Assembly: GCA_036258055.1 (NCBI GenBank) | Contig: DATAEK010000111.1 | Span: 1 to 49,515 of the forward strand | DNA length: 49,515 nucleotides | DNA from: DATAEK01 sp036258055 | Lineage (GTDB): Bacteria; Acidobacteriota; Vicinamibacteria; Vicinamibacterales; 2-12-FULL-66-21 | Direction of reading: 5' to 3' | Shown here: one piece after another, positions 25,719 through 33,547 of the stretch | How positions within the stretch are numbered: position 1 is the stretch's first letter | Layout of the letters: every line of letters begins with the position of its first letter | Notes under the pieces: generated by a model | What the model was told of the DNA's origin: nothing | Databases searched by the model: none | The model's input: the letters and a program-made list of their open reading frames with translations, nothing else | Program-made: the position numbers and the translations under genes

Positions 25719-26638
25719 CAGCGAGGCAGCTCCTCGCCCGGCGCCAGCCACAGCAAGTGCGGCCAGTCCGAACGAACACTCCAGCCTTCCTCGAACGGCA
25801 CCAGCATCTGCTCCAGCGGCAGGGCCGTGGACGCCGCGCGTTTGTGCATGCCTGGCGAATGATCGATCCACCAGCCCCGGTACCCGGCACGCCGCAATGG
25901 CCCGAGGCATTCCGCAAGAGAGCTATCTCGCTCGGCAAGTTGAATCGGATGGCACTCGAGCAGGACGTGACGATAGCGGGCGTCGCGGAGGCCGTCGGCC
26001 ATTCCAGCGAGCACGTCGGCCTCGCTGCCCTCCACATCTATTTTGATCAGGTCGACGCGCGGCAGTCGACGCTCAACGACAAGGTCGTCGACCTGCTGGA
26101 CGTGACAGGTCAGCTGCGTCGAGGCGAAATCGCGTGCGACCCGTGACAGACCCCAGTTCCCGCCAGCTTCGTCGAAGCCGACCAACGGCAGGATCCCGCG
26201 CGCGCGGCCAGCCGCAACGGTATGGCACTCGATCTGGGCGAGATGATTGAGCCGGACGTTCTCCGCCAGCATCGCCGCAAGCACCGGGTGCGGCTCGAGT
26301 GCGAGAATCCGCCCGGAAGGCCCCGTCAGGTGCGCCGTCAGCAAAGTGAAGTAGCCCCAGTTGGCGCCGACGTCGATGACGGTCATGCCGGGCCGAACGA
26401 GACGACTGGCAATCTGCGTTTCCTGCGGTTCGTAGCGTCCCGTAAAGCAGGCTTCGCGGCAGATCGAATCACGCAGATCGCAGACGAACTGATACCCGCC
26501 GACATCCGCCGGCAGCCGCATCACGAAGGGACCCGACGCAAACGTGGCGAGGAGGTTCGCTGCCCGATAGCGCCCGAAAGGCAGCGCCCGAACCGCCGAC
26601 GCCGAGATCGTGACCCAGGCAGGAGCGCGCTCAGCCAT
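25718..26638 (-). CDS. FkbM-family SAM-dependent methyltransferase
   Basis: The 306-residue protein has motif I TVIDVGANWGYFTLLTAHL, RILALEPHPVLAAMLAENVRL, then VDLIKIDVEGSEADVLAGM and VLLECHPIQL. These are the FkbM signatures. The N-terminal 90 residues (GGYQFVCDLRDSICREACFTGRYE) form the cap usual in glycan-acting members. It differs clearly from the other FkbM protein at 19250-20083, so the two are not a recent duplication. ATG 26638 overlaps the upstream methyltransferase by 8 nt. Confidence 0.88.
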   Translation of the reverse strand: MAERAPAWVTISASAVRALPFGRYRAANLLATFASGPFVMRLPADVGGYQFVCDLRDSICREACFTGRYEPQETQIASRLVRPGMTVIDVGANWGYFTLLTAHLTGPSGRILALEPHPVLAAMLAENVRLNHLAQIECHTVAAGRARGILPLVGFDEAGGNWGLSRVARDFASTQLTCHVQQVDDLVVERRLPRVDLIKIDVEGSEADVLAGMADGLRDARYRHVLLECHPIQLAERDSSLAECLGPLRRAGYRGWWIDHSPGMHKRAASTALPLEQMLVPFEEGWSVRSDWPHLLWLAPGEELPR

Positions 26639-27299
26639 GTTTGCGGGCGACGAGCAATAGGTTGTCGGAGCAGGCGCGCGGAAACAGCCGCGCGACCGAG
26701 GGCGGATAGTGCACCCCGGTCGTCGGGATGCGCCCGGAACAGGTGTAGCGCACGTCGAGATCGGTCAGACGGCACTCGGACGCGATCCGGCGCAGATCGA
26801 TCTCGAGGAGCGCGGTGCGGTGTGCGGGGTAGCTGTTCTCCTGAAACGCTGCGAACTGTCCCCGGATGAGGAGCGTCAGCAGACTCAGCGCACTGAGCTG
26901 ATTCGGTGTGCTGATCACCATCCATCCGCTCGGCTTCAGCAGCCGGACGATCTCGCGGCAGAACGCGCGCGGGTTCTCGAGATGCTCGATGATTTCGATG
27001 GCGACGACGATGTCCGCGCTCTCATCCGGAAGCGGGATGGCGCCGCGATCGAGATCGGCGCGAACGAACCTCGCATCCTGGGGAAACCCGCGATGACCGA
27101 TGACGTCCACTCCCGTGTACGACGTCGCGATGCCCGACAGGCGTTCGCTGAACTGCCCGGTGCCGCAGCCGGCGTCGACGACCGCGCCCGAAAGGCCCCG
27201 GTCGCGCAGGGCCTGCGCGACCGCCTGATGAATCACGTCGCTGCTCTCGCCACGCGTCTGCAGCGCCCGGAGCTCGACGGTCTGTTGAAGTGTGGTCAT
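26631..27299 (-). CDS. Class I SAM-dependent methyltransferase
   Basis: The 222-residue enzyme starts MTTLQQTVELRALQTRGESS. Motif I is AVVDAGCGTGQFSERLSG at about 39-56; YTGVDVIGHRGFP, ADIVVAIEIIEHLENPRAF and LKPSGWMVISTPNQLS follow. This is the UbiG/Methyltransf_11 type often found acting on sugars in polysaccharide clusters. The frame is open 64 codons upstream as a shadow of the next gene. It overlaps that upstream glycosyltransferase stop by 4 nt (ATGA). The acceptor is unknown. Confidence 0.85.
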   Translation of the reverse strand: MTTLQQTVELRALQTRGESSDVIHQAVAQALRDRGLSGAVVDAGCGTGQFSERLSGIATSYTGVDVIGHRGFPQDARFVRADLDRGAIPLPDESADIVVAIEIIEHLENPRAFCREIVRLLKPSGWMVISTPNQLSALSLLTLLIRGQFAAFQENSYPAHRTALLEIDLRRIASECRLTDLDVRYTCSGRIPTTGVHYPPSVARLFPRACSDNLLLVARKHG

Positions 27300-28420
27300 G
27301 CCGCAGCCCGCGAGCGGCACTCGGAGAGCACCTGCTCGAGTATCGGGAGAACCATGCCCGGTGCGCACTGCGCTCGCGCGTGCGCCGGTCCGGCCCCGCC
27401 GAGACGCGCGCGCAGATGGGCGTCGGCCAGCAGCCTCCGCAGTGTCGTGGTGAGACCGTCGGTGTCCATCGGATCGTAGAGACCGGCGCACGTCTCGTCC
27501 ACGACTTCGGTCGCGCCGCCCATTGCCGCGGTGATCACCGGAAGGCCTGAAAGAAGCGCCTCCGCGAAGACGATGCCGAAGGGCTCAGGCCGCTCGTTGG
27601 CCTGACAGAACAGGTCCGCGGCCGACATGAGCGCCGGGACATCCGTCCGCTCACCGAGGAACTGCACCCGGCGTTCGAGCCCGAGTCGCACGACCTCACG
27701 CTCGAGGTCGGTTCGATACGCGACCTCGTGTGGGCGTTGCGCTGCTCCTGCCAGCCAGAGCGTCCAGCACGGTCCGTTCGTCAGCCTGGCGAGAGCGCGC
27801 AGCATTTGCAGATGCCCTTTCCACGCTTCGAGACGGCTCGCTGACAGGATCACGACGTCGCTGCCGTCCGCGCCCAGCAATCGACGAAGAGCGATGCGTT
27901 CGCTCGGCGACGGTGCGGCCGGAACCGTCACCGGGCAATGCACGACCACGACGGGTGCTTCCGGCTGGATGGTTTGAGCGCTTCGCGCAGTCCAGCGGCT
28001 GTTGCTGATCACGAGATCGGCCGGCGTCGCGCGCGCCCAGCGCTCGATGAGCGGCTCTCCCGTGGCGCGGTCGTGCTGCCACCAGACGACGGGCAGTTGA
28101 TACCGGCGGCCGACAGACGCGAACAGCGCGAACGACCACGGGGCGTGGCAGATCAACACGTCGGGAGCCGTGCGCTCGATGGTCTCGCGCAGCGCCATCC
28201 TCGCCTTCCAGACCGACGCCGGCGCACTGAGTCTGACGTCGCCGAGCAAACGCGGGGCTGCGCCCGAGGTCCGTAGCGCGTCGACGAGACGTCCGGGCGC
28301 ACCGATCGCGAACTCGTGCACCAGACCGAAGCCGGCGCTCGCCGGCTCGCTCAACGTGACGAGCATACGCTCGATACCGCCGAAGAGGCGGCCGTTTGCA
28401 ACGTGTAGCGCTCGAAGCAT
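27296..28420 (-). CDS. Glycosyltransferase family 4 (GT-B)
   Basis: The 374-residue protein starts MLRALHVANGRLFGGIERMLVTL. APWSFALFASVGRRYQLPVVWWQHD and LVISNSRWTARS lie in the acceptor domain. VVILSASRLEAWKGHLQMLRAL opens the donor domain, and PEPFGIVFAEALLSGLPVITA gives E-x7-E. It follows the OPX gene by 2 nt and is the first sugar-adding gene of the operon. Donor and acceptor are not assigned. Confidence 0.9.
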   Translation of the reverse strand: MLRALHVANGRLFGGIERMLVTLSEPASAGFGLVHEFAIGAPGRLVDALRTSGAAPRLLGDVRLSAPASVWKARMALRETIERTAPDVLICHAPWSFALFASVGRRYQLPVVWWQHDRATGEPLIERWARATPADLVISNSRWTARSAQTIQPEAPVVVVHCPVTVPAAPSPSERIALRRLLGADGSDVVILSASRLEAWKGHLQMLRALARLTNGPCWTLWLAGAAQRPHEVAYRTDLEREVVRLGLERRVQFLGERTDVPALMSAADLFCQANERPEPFGIVFAEALLSGLPVITAAMGGATEVVDETCAGLYDPMDTDGLTTTLRRLLADAHLRARLGGAGPAHARAQCAPGMVLPILEQVLSECRSRAAA

Positions 28421-28422
28421 GT

Positions 28423-29208
28423 CTAGAAAAGCCGAGTGAGCACTTCCAACGAATCCCCAGGCTGCACCAGGTCATCCGGCTTGACGGTCTTGACCACGAC
28501 CTGTTTTCCGTTCACGACACGCGTAATCCTGATCCGCGATCGCGATCCCCGCTCGCTGACGCCGCCCGCCATCGAGAGTGCCTTCGCCACCGTCACATCG
28601 CCCTCGAGGAGGTACGGACCGGGATTCCGAACCTGGCCGGTCACGAAGAAGGTTTCCGCTTTCGGTACGAAAATGGTGTCGCCATCATGGAGTGCAATCG
28701 TCTGTACGCGCCCGTTCTGGAGATCGCTCATCGCAATCCGTTCCTGCGAAGGCTGATTCGATGGGTCGCCGCTCGGCCGCCGGTTGATCACGAGGTAGGT
28801 CCCGGCGTCGGGCGTCGGTGACCCGGCGCGGGCCAGCGCCTCCATGACGGTCATGTTGCCCATGAGCGGAACAGCTCCGGGAATCCTCACCTGACCCGTG
28901 ACGTAGACATTCTGGCTGCGATAGGTCTCGACTTCGATCGCCACCTGTGGATTCACCAGGAAGTCCTGCTTGAGCCTCGCCGTCACATCGTCCTGAATAG
29001 CGCGCACGCTGAGGCCGGCGGCCCGCACGCGGCCGATCAGCGGGTAGTCGAACGTTCCATCGCCATCCACGGTGATCGTCTTCGTCAGCGACGGCTCGTC
29101 GAAGACGGTGACAGACAGCTTGTCCTTGGCGCCGACGACGTAATCCGACGCCATCGAGCGGGGGCCGGCCGCCTGGAGAAGCGTGAGAAGAAGGATCAGG
29201 TATTTCAT
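28423..29208 (-). CDS. OPX (Wza-like) polysaccharide export protein without a lipobox
   Basis: The 261-residue protein has a short signal sequence (MKYLILLLTLLQAAG) and no cysteine to make a lipoprotein. The Poly_export domain follows, DYVVGAKDKLSVTVFDEPSLTKTITVDGDG and YPLIGRVRAAGLS, then two SLBB-type units beginning near SQNVYVTGQVRIPGAVPL and AETFFVTGQVRNPGPYLL. It also lacks the C-terminal amphipathic helix that forms the Wza outer-membrane pore, ending in DSLEVLTRLF. It should form the periplasmic part of the export channel and meet the co-polymerase/kinase. The barrel gene lies 3 nt upstream. Confidence 0.92.
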   Translation of the reverse strand: MKYLILLLTLLQAAGPRSMASDYVVGAKDKLSVTVFDEPSLTKTITVDGDGTFDYPLIGRVRAAGLSVRAIQDDVTARLKQDFLVNPQVAIEVETYRSQNVYVTGQVRIPGAVPLMGNMTVMEALARAGSPTPDAGTYLVINRRPSGDPSNQPSQERIAMSDLQNGRVQTIALHDGDTIFVPKAETFFVTGQVRNPGPYLLEGDVTVAKALSMAGGVSERGSRSRIRITRVVNGKQVVVKTVKPDDLVQPGDSLEVLTRLF

Positions 29209-29211
29209 GAT

Positions 29212-30426
29212 TCAGAGCCCATACCAAAGGGACCCGAACACCCGGGTCCGCCGGAATTCGCGATCGGGCCGGTCGCTCGTGCGGTGCGCGTACTCCACGT
29301 TCATGCCGATACGCGTGTTCTCGCGCACGCGATAGATGAGCCCGGCACCGGCAAGCGAGAACCGATCGGTTCTCCCGGATCCCTGGCCGAACCCGCGATA
29401 CCCGAGACGTTCGCGCCCACCGGTCGCCTGCACGTCGAAACGACCGGCCAGGTGCTGCGTCAGGGTCAAGCGCGCCGACGTCGAGAGGTAGTACGGCTCG
29501 GTTTCTTCGAAGGAGTACGCGACGTCGCGTTTGACCGTCAGATCCAGATGCGTGCGATCGGCGATCGTGGTGCCGAGCAGGCCGTCGACGACCAGACCGC
29601 TGAACGATTGCAGCGCGGGGTTGGCCGGATCGAAGCGCTTGTACCCGGCGGCGAGGGAGCCGCCGATGAACGCGGCCGGATCGAACTTGACGCCAGGCGC
29701 AATCCGAACCGAGTCGGCATTCCGTGACGGCGACTCGTCGAATCGATCGTGCTGCACCGTCGTCGTCAGGCTCAGCGTGGTGAGAGGCGTCAGGAAGAAG
29801 TGGAAGGCACCGTCGAGATCGTCGGTCTGAGAATTCAGCGTGTGGCTGAGAGAGATGCCGTCGAACTCCTCGTCCGGATCGAACCGCAGCACGGCTCGGC
29901 GAAGGCTGACCGAGACAGCCGACTTCGGCGCGATCGTGAGCTGCGCACCGGCCTCACCCCTGTGAACGGTCCGGGACGCCCTGGCATCGATCTCGGCGTT
30001 CAACCTCTCACGGGTATCCGCAAACGTGCCCGCCGCGAATGCCTGGAGCCGGCCGAAGTCGAGATCGGCACGGCCGTCGGCGACATAGTTGATCGAGCGC
30101 TGGTCGGGATGGTTCTGGTAGTAGACGAATCCGGGGGCGGTACCAATCGACAGCAGCGCGCGGCCCGCGTGCACGCGCGCGTCGAGCCGCGGCGTCATCG
30201 TCATCGTGAAATCGCGCTCAGGCGTCCCGGCCTCGTTGAAGATGTTGGAGTCGACGCCCATGTCGGTAATCGTGAGCGTCGGGCTGAGACCGAACGGCCC
30301 GACCCTGATCGGCATCGACTCGATCAGATCGCGCTGCGGCGGGTTCTGAGCCGCAGCGGACGACATGCCGGCAAGCCAGGCTGTGGCGACCATTCCGGCG
30401 GCGGCAACCGAGATGCGGGTCGTCAT
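29212..30426 (-). CDS. Outer-membrane beta-barrel protein of the polysaccharide exporter
   Basis: The 404-residue product has a signal peptide (MTTRISVAAAGMVATAWLAG, cut near AAAQ) and then alternating polar/hydrophobic strands. Examples are RALLSIGTAPGFVYYQNH, AVSVSLRRAVLRFDPD, TTLSLTTTVQHDRFD and TRIGMNVEYAHRT. It ends in SLWYGL, close to the aromatic C-terminal signature of barrels. Length and strand number fit roughly 16-18 strands. Coupled to an OPX protein that lacks its own pore helix, it probably supplies the outer-membrane pore, as WzpX-type barrels do in Myxococcus. Its ATG overlaps the regulator stop by 4 nt. Confidence 0.82.
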   Translation of the reverse strand: MTTRISVAAAGMVATAWLAGMSSAAAQNPPQRDLIESMPIRVGPFGLSPTLTITDMGVDSNIFNEAGTPERDFTMTMTPRLDARVHAGRALLSIGTAPGFVYYQNHPDQRSINYVADGRADLDFGRLQAFAAGTFADTRERLNAEIDARASRTVHRGEAGAQLTIAPKSAVSVSLRRAVLRFDPDEEFDGISLSHTLNSQTDDLDGAFHFFLTPLTTLSLTTTVQHDRFDESPSRNADSVRIAPGVKFDPAAFIGGSLAAGYKRFDPANPALQSFSGLVVDGLLGTTIADRTHLDLTVKRDVAYSFEETEPYYLSTSARLTLTQHLAGRFDVQATGGRERLGYRGFGQGSGRTDRFSLAGAGLIYRVRENTRIGMNVEYAHRTSDRPDREFRRTRVFGSLWYGL

Positions 30427-31397
30427 GGCGTGCGTGATGGCTTGATGCGGTGGATTCCCAGTTGCCGGGTCTTGCGATATAGGTTCGCGCGCTGGATGCC
30501 GAGCGTACGCGCCGCATCGCTCATCCGCCATCCGTGCTCCTTGAGCACGGCCGCGATGTAGTCGCGCTCGAACGCGAGTCGGGCATCACGCAGTGTCCCG
30601 AGCGCTCCGACACGCCGCGCTTGTGACGGCGATGGACGGAGATCCGCGATCACGTCCTCCTGCCGGATCGTGCCCGAGCGCACGCGATCGACGAGACGAT
30701 CGAGCGCCAGCCGCAACTCGTCGAGATTGCCGGGCCAGGGCAGCGACGCCAGTGCCGTCAGCGCCGCGGGCGCGAGCGTCCGGGGTGTTCCGCGGGACGC
30801 GCAGACGTCCTGAAGGACCATTGTGATGATCTGCGGCAGGTCAGCCGCTCGATCGCGAAGCGGTGGCACGTCCACACGCATTCGCTGCAGACGCTCGAAC
30901 AACTCGGGACGGAATCTGTTCTCGGCGGCCTCTCGCTCGAGTCCGGGATACGCCGCTGCGATCACGCGCGTCCGAAGCGGAACGGGCTTCCCATCGACGC
31001 GCATCTCGCCGTCGCGGAGGAGGCGCGACAGCCGAAGCTGACCCAGCGCCGCGAGTTCGCCGATGTTCGACAGGAGCAGCGTGCCTCCCTGTGCATGTCC
31101 GACAAGGCTGCCGCGATCGATCGTCTCGAGATCCTCGCGCGACGACGACGGGCCGAAGAGCTCACGGACGACGGACGCGCCCGGTCCACCGCAATCGATG
31201 ACCAGGAAAGAGCCCGGTGCGTCACCGTGGATGAAGCGCGCGATCCTCTCTGCGCTGAACCCGCGCTCCGCGACGATCAAGGCCGGATCGGACGAGCGCG
31301 CCGTACGCGCCGCGGCATCAGCGGCCAGGAGCACCGCCGGCGAATTGCCGACGAGTTCGGGCGGTGGCGGAGCGCGGCGTTCGGTCTGTGAGGTCAC
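30423..31397 (-). CDS. Degenerate NtrC-type AAA+ regulator with Fis-type HTH
   Basis: The 324-residue protein aligns along a sigma-54 activator core but has lost its machinery. Where GESGTGKE should be, residues 43-50 read AERGFSAE, with no Gly-Lys. ELFG at 79-82 is followed by PSSSREDLE and no GAFTGA loop. Walker B reads GGTLLLSNIGEL (104-115), with Ser-Asn for Asp-Glu. The later segments are kept: FRPELFERLQRMRVDVPPLRDRAADLP and LPWPGNLDELRLALDRL. The C-terminal Fis-type HTH, MSDAARTLGIQRANLYRKTRQLG (about 292-314), is intact. It is therefore likely an ATP-independent DNA-binding regulator. It starts at GTG 31397 and heads the EPS operon. Confidence 0.85.
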   Translation of the reverse strand: MTSQTERRAPPPPELVGNSPAVLLAADAAARTARSSDPALIVAERGFSAERIARFIHGDAPGSFLVIDCGGPGASVVRELFGPSSSREDLETIDRGSLVGHAQGGTLLLSNIGELAALGQLRLSRLLRDGEMRVDGKPVPLRTRVIAAAYPGLEREAAENRFRPELFERLQRMRVDVPPLRDRAADLPQIITMVLQDVCASRGTPRTLAPAALTALASLPWPGNLDELRLALDRLVDRVRSGTIRQEDVIADLRPSPSQARRVGALGTLRDARLAFERDYIAAVLKEHGWRMSDAARTLGIQRANLYRKTRQLGIHRIKPSRTP

Positions 31398-31415
31398 GGA
31401 CAGTGTCGGACGTTG

Positions 31416-31432
31416 GAGGGAGCTTCGCCCTC
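31416..31432 (-). promoter_or_regulatory. Short hairpin in the EPS operon leader
   Basis: GAGGG and CCCTC pair around a 7-nt loop about 20-35 nt before the GTG of the regulator gene. It could modulate translation or attenuation of the operon. There is no T-run for an intrinsic terminator. Confidence 0.35.
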
Positions 31433-31509
31433 TCAGTTACACGACGGCGCGAAAAGTGGCCGCTGTATCTTTCGAAAGCTGCCTGGGAGCTGTGCTGGGA
31501 AACCCTTGA

Positions 31510-31538
31510 AGTATCTCAGTTTGAGGATGATGTGTCAA
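31510..31538 (-). promoter_or_regulatory. Sigma-70-type promoter of the EPS operon
   Basis: On the minus strand TTGACA (31538-31533) and GATACT (31515-31510) are separated by 17 bp. The -35 is perfect and the -10 differs from TATACT by one base. The surrounding stretch is visibly richer in A/T than the coding DNA. Transcription would begin near 31503 and give a leader of about 105 nt before GTG 31397. A sigma-70 promoter fits a regulator that has lost its sigma-54 contact loop. Confidence 0.65.
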
Positions 31539-31552
31539 CAGGGAAACATCAT
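31527..31552. promoter_or_regulatory. Inverted repeat over the -35 of the EPS promoter
   Basis: ATGATGT at 31527-31533 and ACATCAT at 31546-31552 are perfect 7-bp arms around 12 bp, covering the -35 element. ATGTGTC also recurs directly at each side. The position suits a repressor, possibly the operon's own Fis-type regulator (inference). Confidence 0.5.
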
Positions 31553-31593
31553 GTGTCGTCAAAACGATTCACAGTAGTCGATGCCGTCAGTTA

Positions 31594-31613
31594 GATGCGC
31601 AGGATTGCGCATC
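31594..31613. promoter_or_regulatory. Upstream inverted repeat GATGCGC-N6-GCGCATC
   Basis: Perfect 7-bp arms around AGGATT lie about 55 bp upstream of the -35, a position usual for activator sites. The arm sequence differs from the repeat on the -35, so two different factors may bind. Confidence 0.5.
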
Positions 31614-31683
31614 AGCGCACGCCGGAATGGAAGCTGCCCGATGTATCGGGAAGGAGCCAATGGCGGTGGCGATGCAGAAACGC

Positions 31684-31702
31684 TCGTGTCGCAGAGACAC
31701 GA
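31684..31702 (-). terminator. Hairpin just after the ABC exporter stop
   Basis: TCGTGTC and GACACGA form a perfect 7-bp stem around GCAGA, beginning 2 nt after the stop codon of the exporter gene. No T-run follows, so termination would need Rho or the stem may only protect the 3' end. Confidence 0.4.
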
Positions 31703-31704
31703 CA

Positions 31705-33513
31705 CTAGGTGACGAATCCGCGAACGAGCTGTTGAAAGACGCCGCCCGCCGATTCGAGCGACTCCCAGGTTCCCTGTTCGGCGATGCGCCCGTGCTGCAG
31801 CACCACCAGCTTGTCGGCCTCGCGGATCGTGGAGAGACGGTGCGCGATGACGATCGTCGTGCGCCCGCGCGCGGCGTTCACGAGCGCCTGCTGCACGAGT
31901 TGTTCCGACACGGCGTCGAGATGCGACGTCGCTTCGTCCAGGATGAGGATGCTTGGATTTCGAATCACGGCGCGTGCAATCGCGATCCGCTGACGCTGCC
32001 CGCCGGAGACCATCGATCCGCGCTCGCCCACCAGCGTATCGAGCCCCTGTGGCAGCGACGCGACGACGTCCTGCAGATTGGCGGTCACGATCGCGGTCTG
32101 CAGTTGATCGGCAGTGACGTCCGCGCAGCCGTAGAGAATATTCTGACGCAGCGTGCCGTGGAAGAGGAACGCATCCTGCTCGACGACGGCAGTTGCGCGA
32201 TGCCAGCTCTCGGGCGAAAACTCCCAGGCATCCTGATCGTCTACCGAGAGGCGACCGTCAGTCGGCGCGCGGAATCTGAGAAGAATCGCCGCCAGCGTGG
32301 ACTTGCCCGAACCGGACGGACCCACGATCGCCACCGTCTCGCCGGCCAGTACCGTGAAGTCCACGTGGTCGAGCGCGAGAGTGCCGTTTGGATACGCGAA
32401 GCTGACGCGCTCGAAGCGCAGATGGTCGCGAACGCCGGTGAACGTGAGCGTGCCGAAGGGGCGTTGCGGAAAGACCGGCGTCTCCATCCACCGGTGAACT
32501 TCGCGCAGACCGCCGGCAAGGTACAGCAGGTGACCTTGCAGGCCGTACAACTGGTTCATCAGCGGCAGGAGTCGCAGCAGGACGAATCCGTACGCGAGCA
32601 GGTAGCTGCTCAGCATCATTCCGGTGCGGACGAGGAACACGTAGGCACACGCGACGATCGCCATCGCGCCCATGACCGCCAGCGTCTCCGTCAACGGAAA
32701 CAGCATGCCCGACGCCTGGGCGCTCCGCTCCTCGGCGGCGGCCTGCGCGACGTTCAGCGCGTGGAAGCGATCGATCTCCCGCTGCTGCGAGTTCGTCGCC
32801 CGGACGATCCGCACGCCCGCGAACGACTGCGTGAGCGCCGTCGACATCCGGTGGTTGAGCTCCGTCAGCTCGACGCCCGCGTGGGCGAGGCGGCGATAGA
32901 CGAAGGCCAGCGTCGCGCCGAGTGCGAGCGCGAGCCCGATCACCAGCGCCGTCAACGGCCACGAGAAGTAGAAGAGTGCCGCCAGGTAGAAGAGCGCGAT
33001 GCTCGATCGCTGCACGGCGCCGAGCATCGCATCGACGGCCAGCGTGGCGCGATAGGTCTCGACCAGAAAGACGTTCGCGAGCTCGCCGCTGGGTGAACGA
33101 TCGAAGACGTCGAGGTCGGCGACCTGCAGCCGCGCGAACAGGCGATCGCGCATCCGGACGGTGATCCGACGTTTCAACGACGCCGCGAGCACCTGAGACG
33201 TGTAGGAGGCGACGTTCTTTGCCCCAATCGCGCACACGATGCCGGCACAGATCGCCCCGATGTAGAACGCGGGCGAGTGGCCGGGCAGCGTCCGCTGGAG
33301 CCACTGCAGCGGACGCATCGGCGCGGCGTTCTCGCCGCCGAGCAGCAGGTTGAGAAGCGGCACGAGCAGGCCGACGCCGATCCCCTCGAACACCATGACG
33401 AACATGGACGTCGCGAGGACCGCCAGGAGCAGCAGACGGCCTCCGGCGACGTACGGCCGGAACTGCCGCAGCGTGCGTCCGAGCTCGGTAATCTGGTTGA
33501 GCCAGGATTTCAC
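31705..33513 (-). CDS. ABC exporter, permease-ATPase half-transporter (MsbA/PglK-like)
   Basis: The 602-residue protein has an N-terminal transmembrane domain with about six segments (residues 25-330) and a C-terminal ATPase. Walker A GPSGSGKST is at 398-406, followed by the Q-loop region VVEQDAFLFHGTLRQN, the signature VSGGQRQRIAIARA, Walker B ILILDEATSHLD and the switch VIAHRLST. It would act as a homodimer exporting or flipping a lipid-linked substrate. It lies upstream of the EPS operon, and no Wzx flippase gene is seen, so it is the best candidate for moving the lipid-linked repeat unit (inference). It starts at GTG 33513, 34 nt after a glycosyltransferase gene. Confidence 0.88.
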   Translation of the reverse strand: MKSWLNQITELGRTLRQFRPYVAGGRLLLLAVLATSMFVMVFEGIGVGLLVPLLNLLLGGENAAPMRPLQWLQRTLPGHSPAFYIGAICAGIVCAIGAKNVASYTSQVLAASLKRRITVRMRDRLFARLQVADLDVFDRSPSGELANVFLVETYRATLAVDAMLGAVQRSSIALFYLAALFYFSWPLTALVIGLALALGATLAFVYRRLAHAGVELTELNHRMSTALTQSFAGVRIVRATNSQQREIDRFHALNVAQAAAEERSAQASGMLFPLTETLAVMGAMAIVACAYVFLVRTGMMLSSYLLAYGFVLLRLLPLMNQLYGLQGHLLYLAGGLREVHRWMETPVFPQRPFGTLTFTGVRDHLRFERVSFAYPNGTLALDHVDFTVLAGETVAIVGPSGSGKSTLAAILLRFRAPTDGRLSVDDQDAWEFSPESWHRATAVVEQDAFLFHGTLRQNILYGCADVTADQLQTAIVTANLQDVVASLPQGLDTLVGERGSMVSGGQRQRIAIARAVIRNPSILILDEATSHLDAVSEQLVQQALVNAARGRTTIVIAHRLSTIREADKLVVLQHGRIAEQGTWESLESAGGVFQQLVRGFVT

Positions 33514-33547
33514 AAACGGCTGTCAGGATACACGGATTCGCCGGCGG

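Noticed and set aside
24132..25862. 576-codon plus-strand open frame opposite a polymerase and a glycosyltransferase
   Set aside because: It is rich in Arg, Asp and Gly with no domain, and it lies opposite two clear genes. It is a typical high-GC antisense frame.
31627..33096. 489-codon plus-strand open frame opposite the ABC exporter
   Set aside because: Its composition is typical of an antisense frame, and all ABC motifs are on the minus strand.
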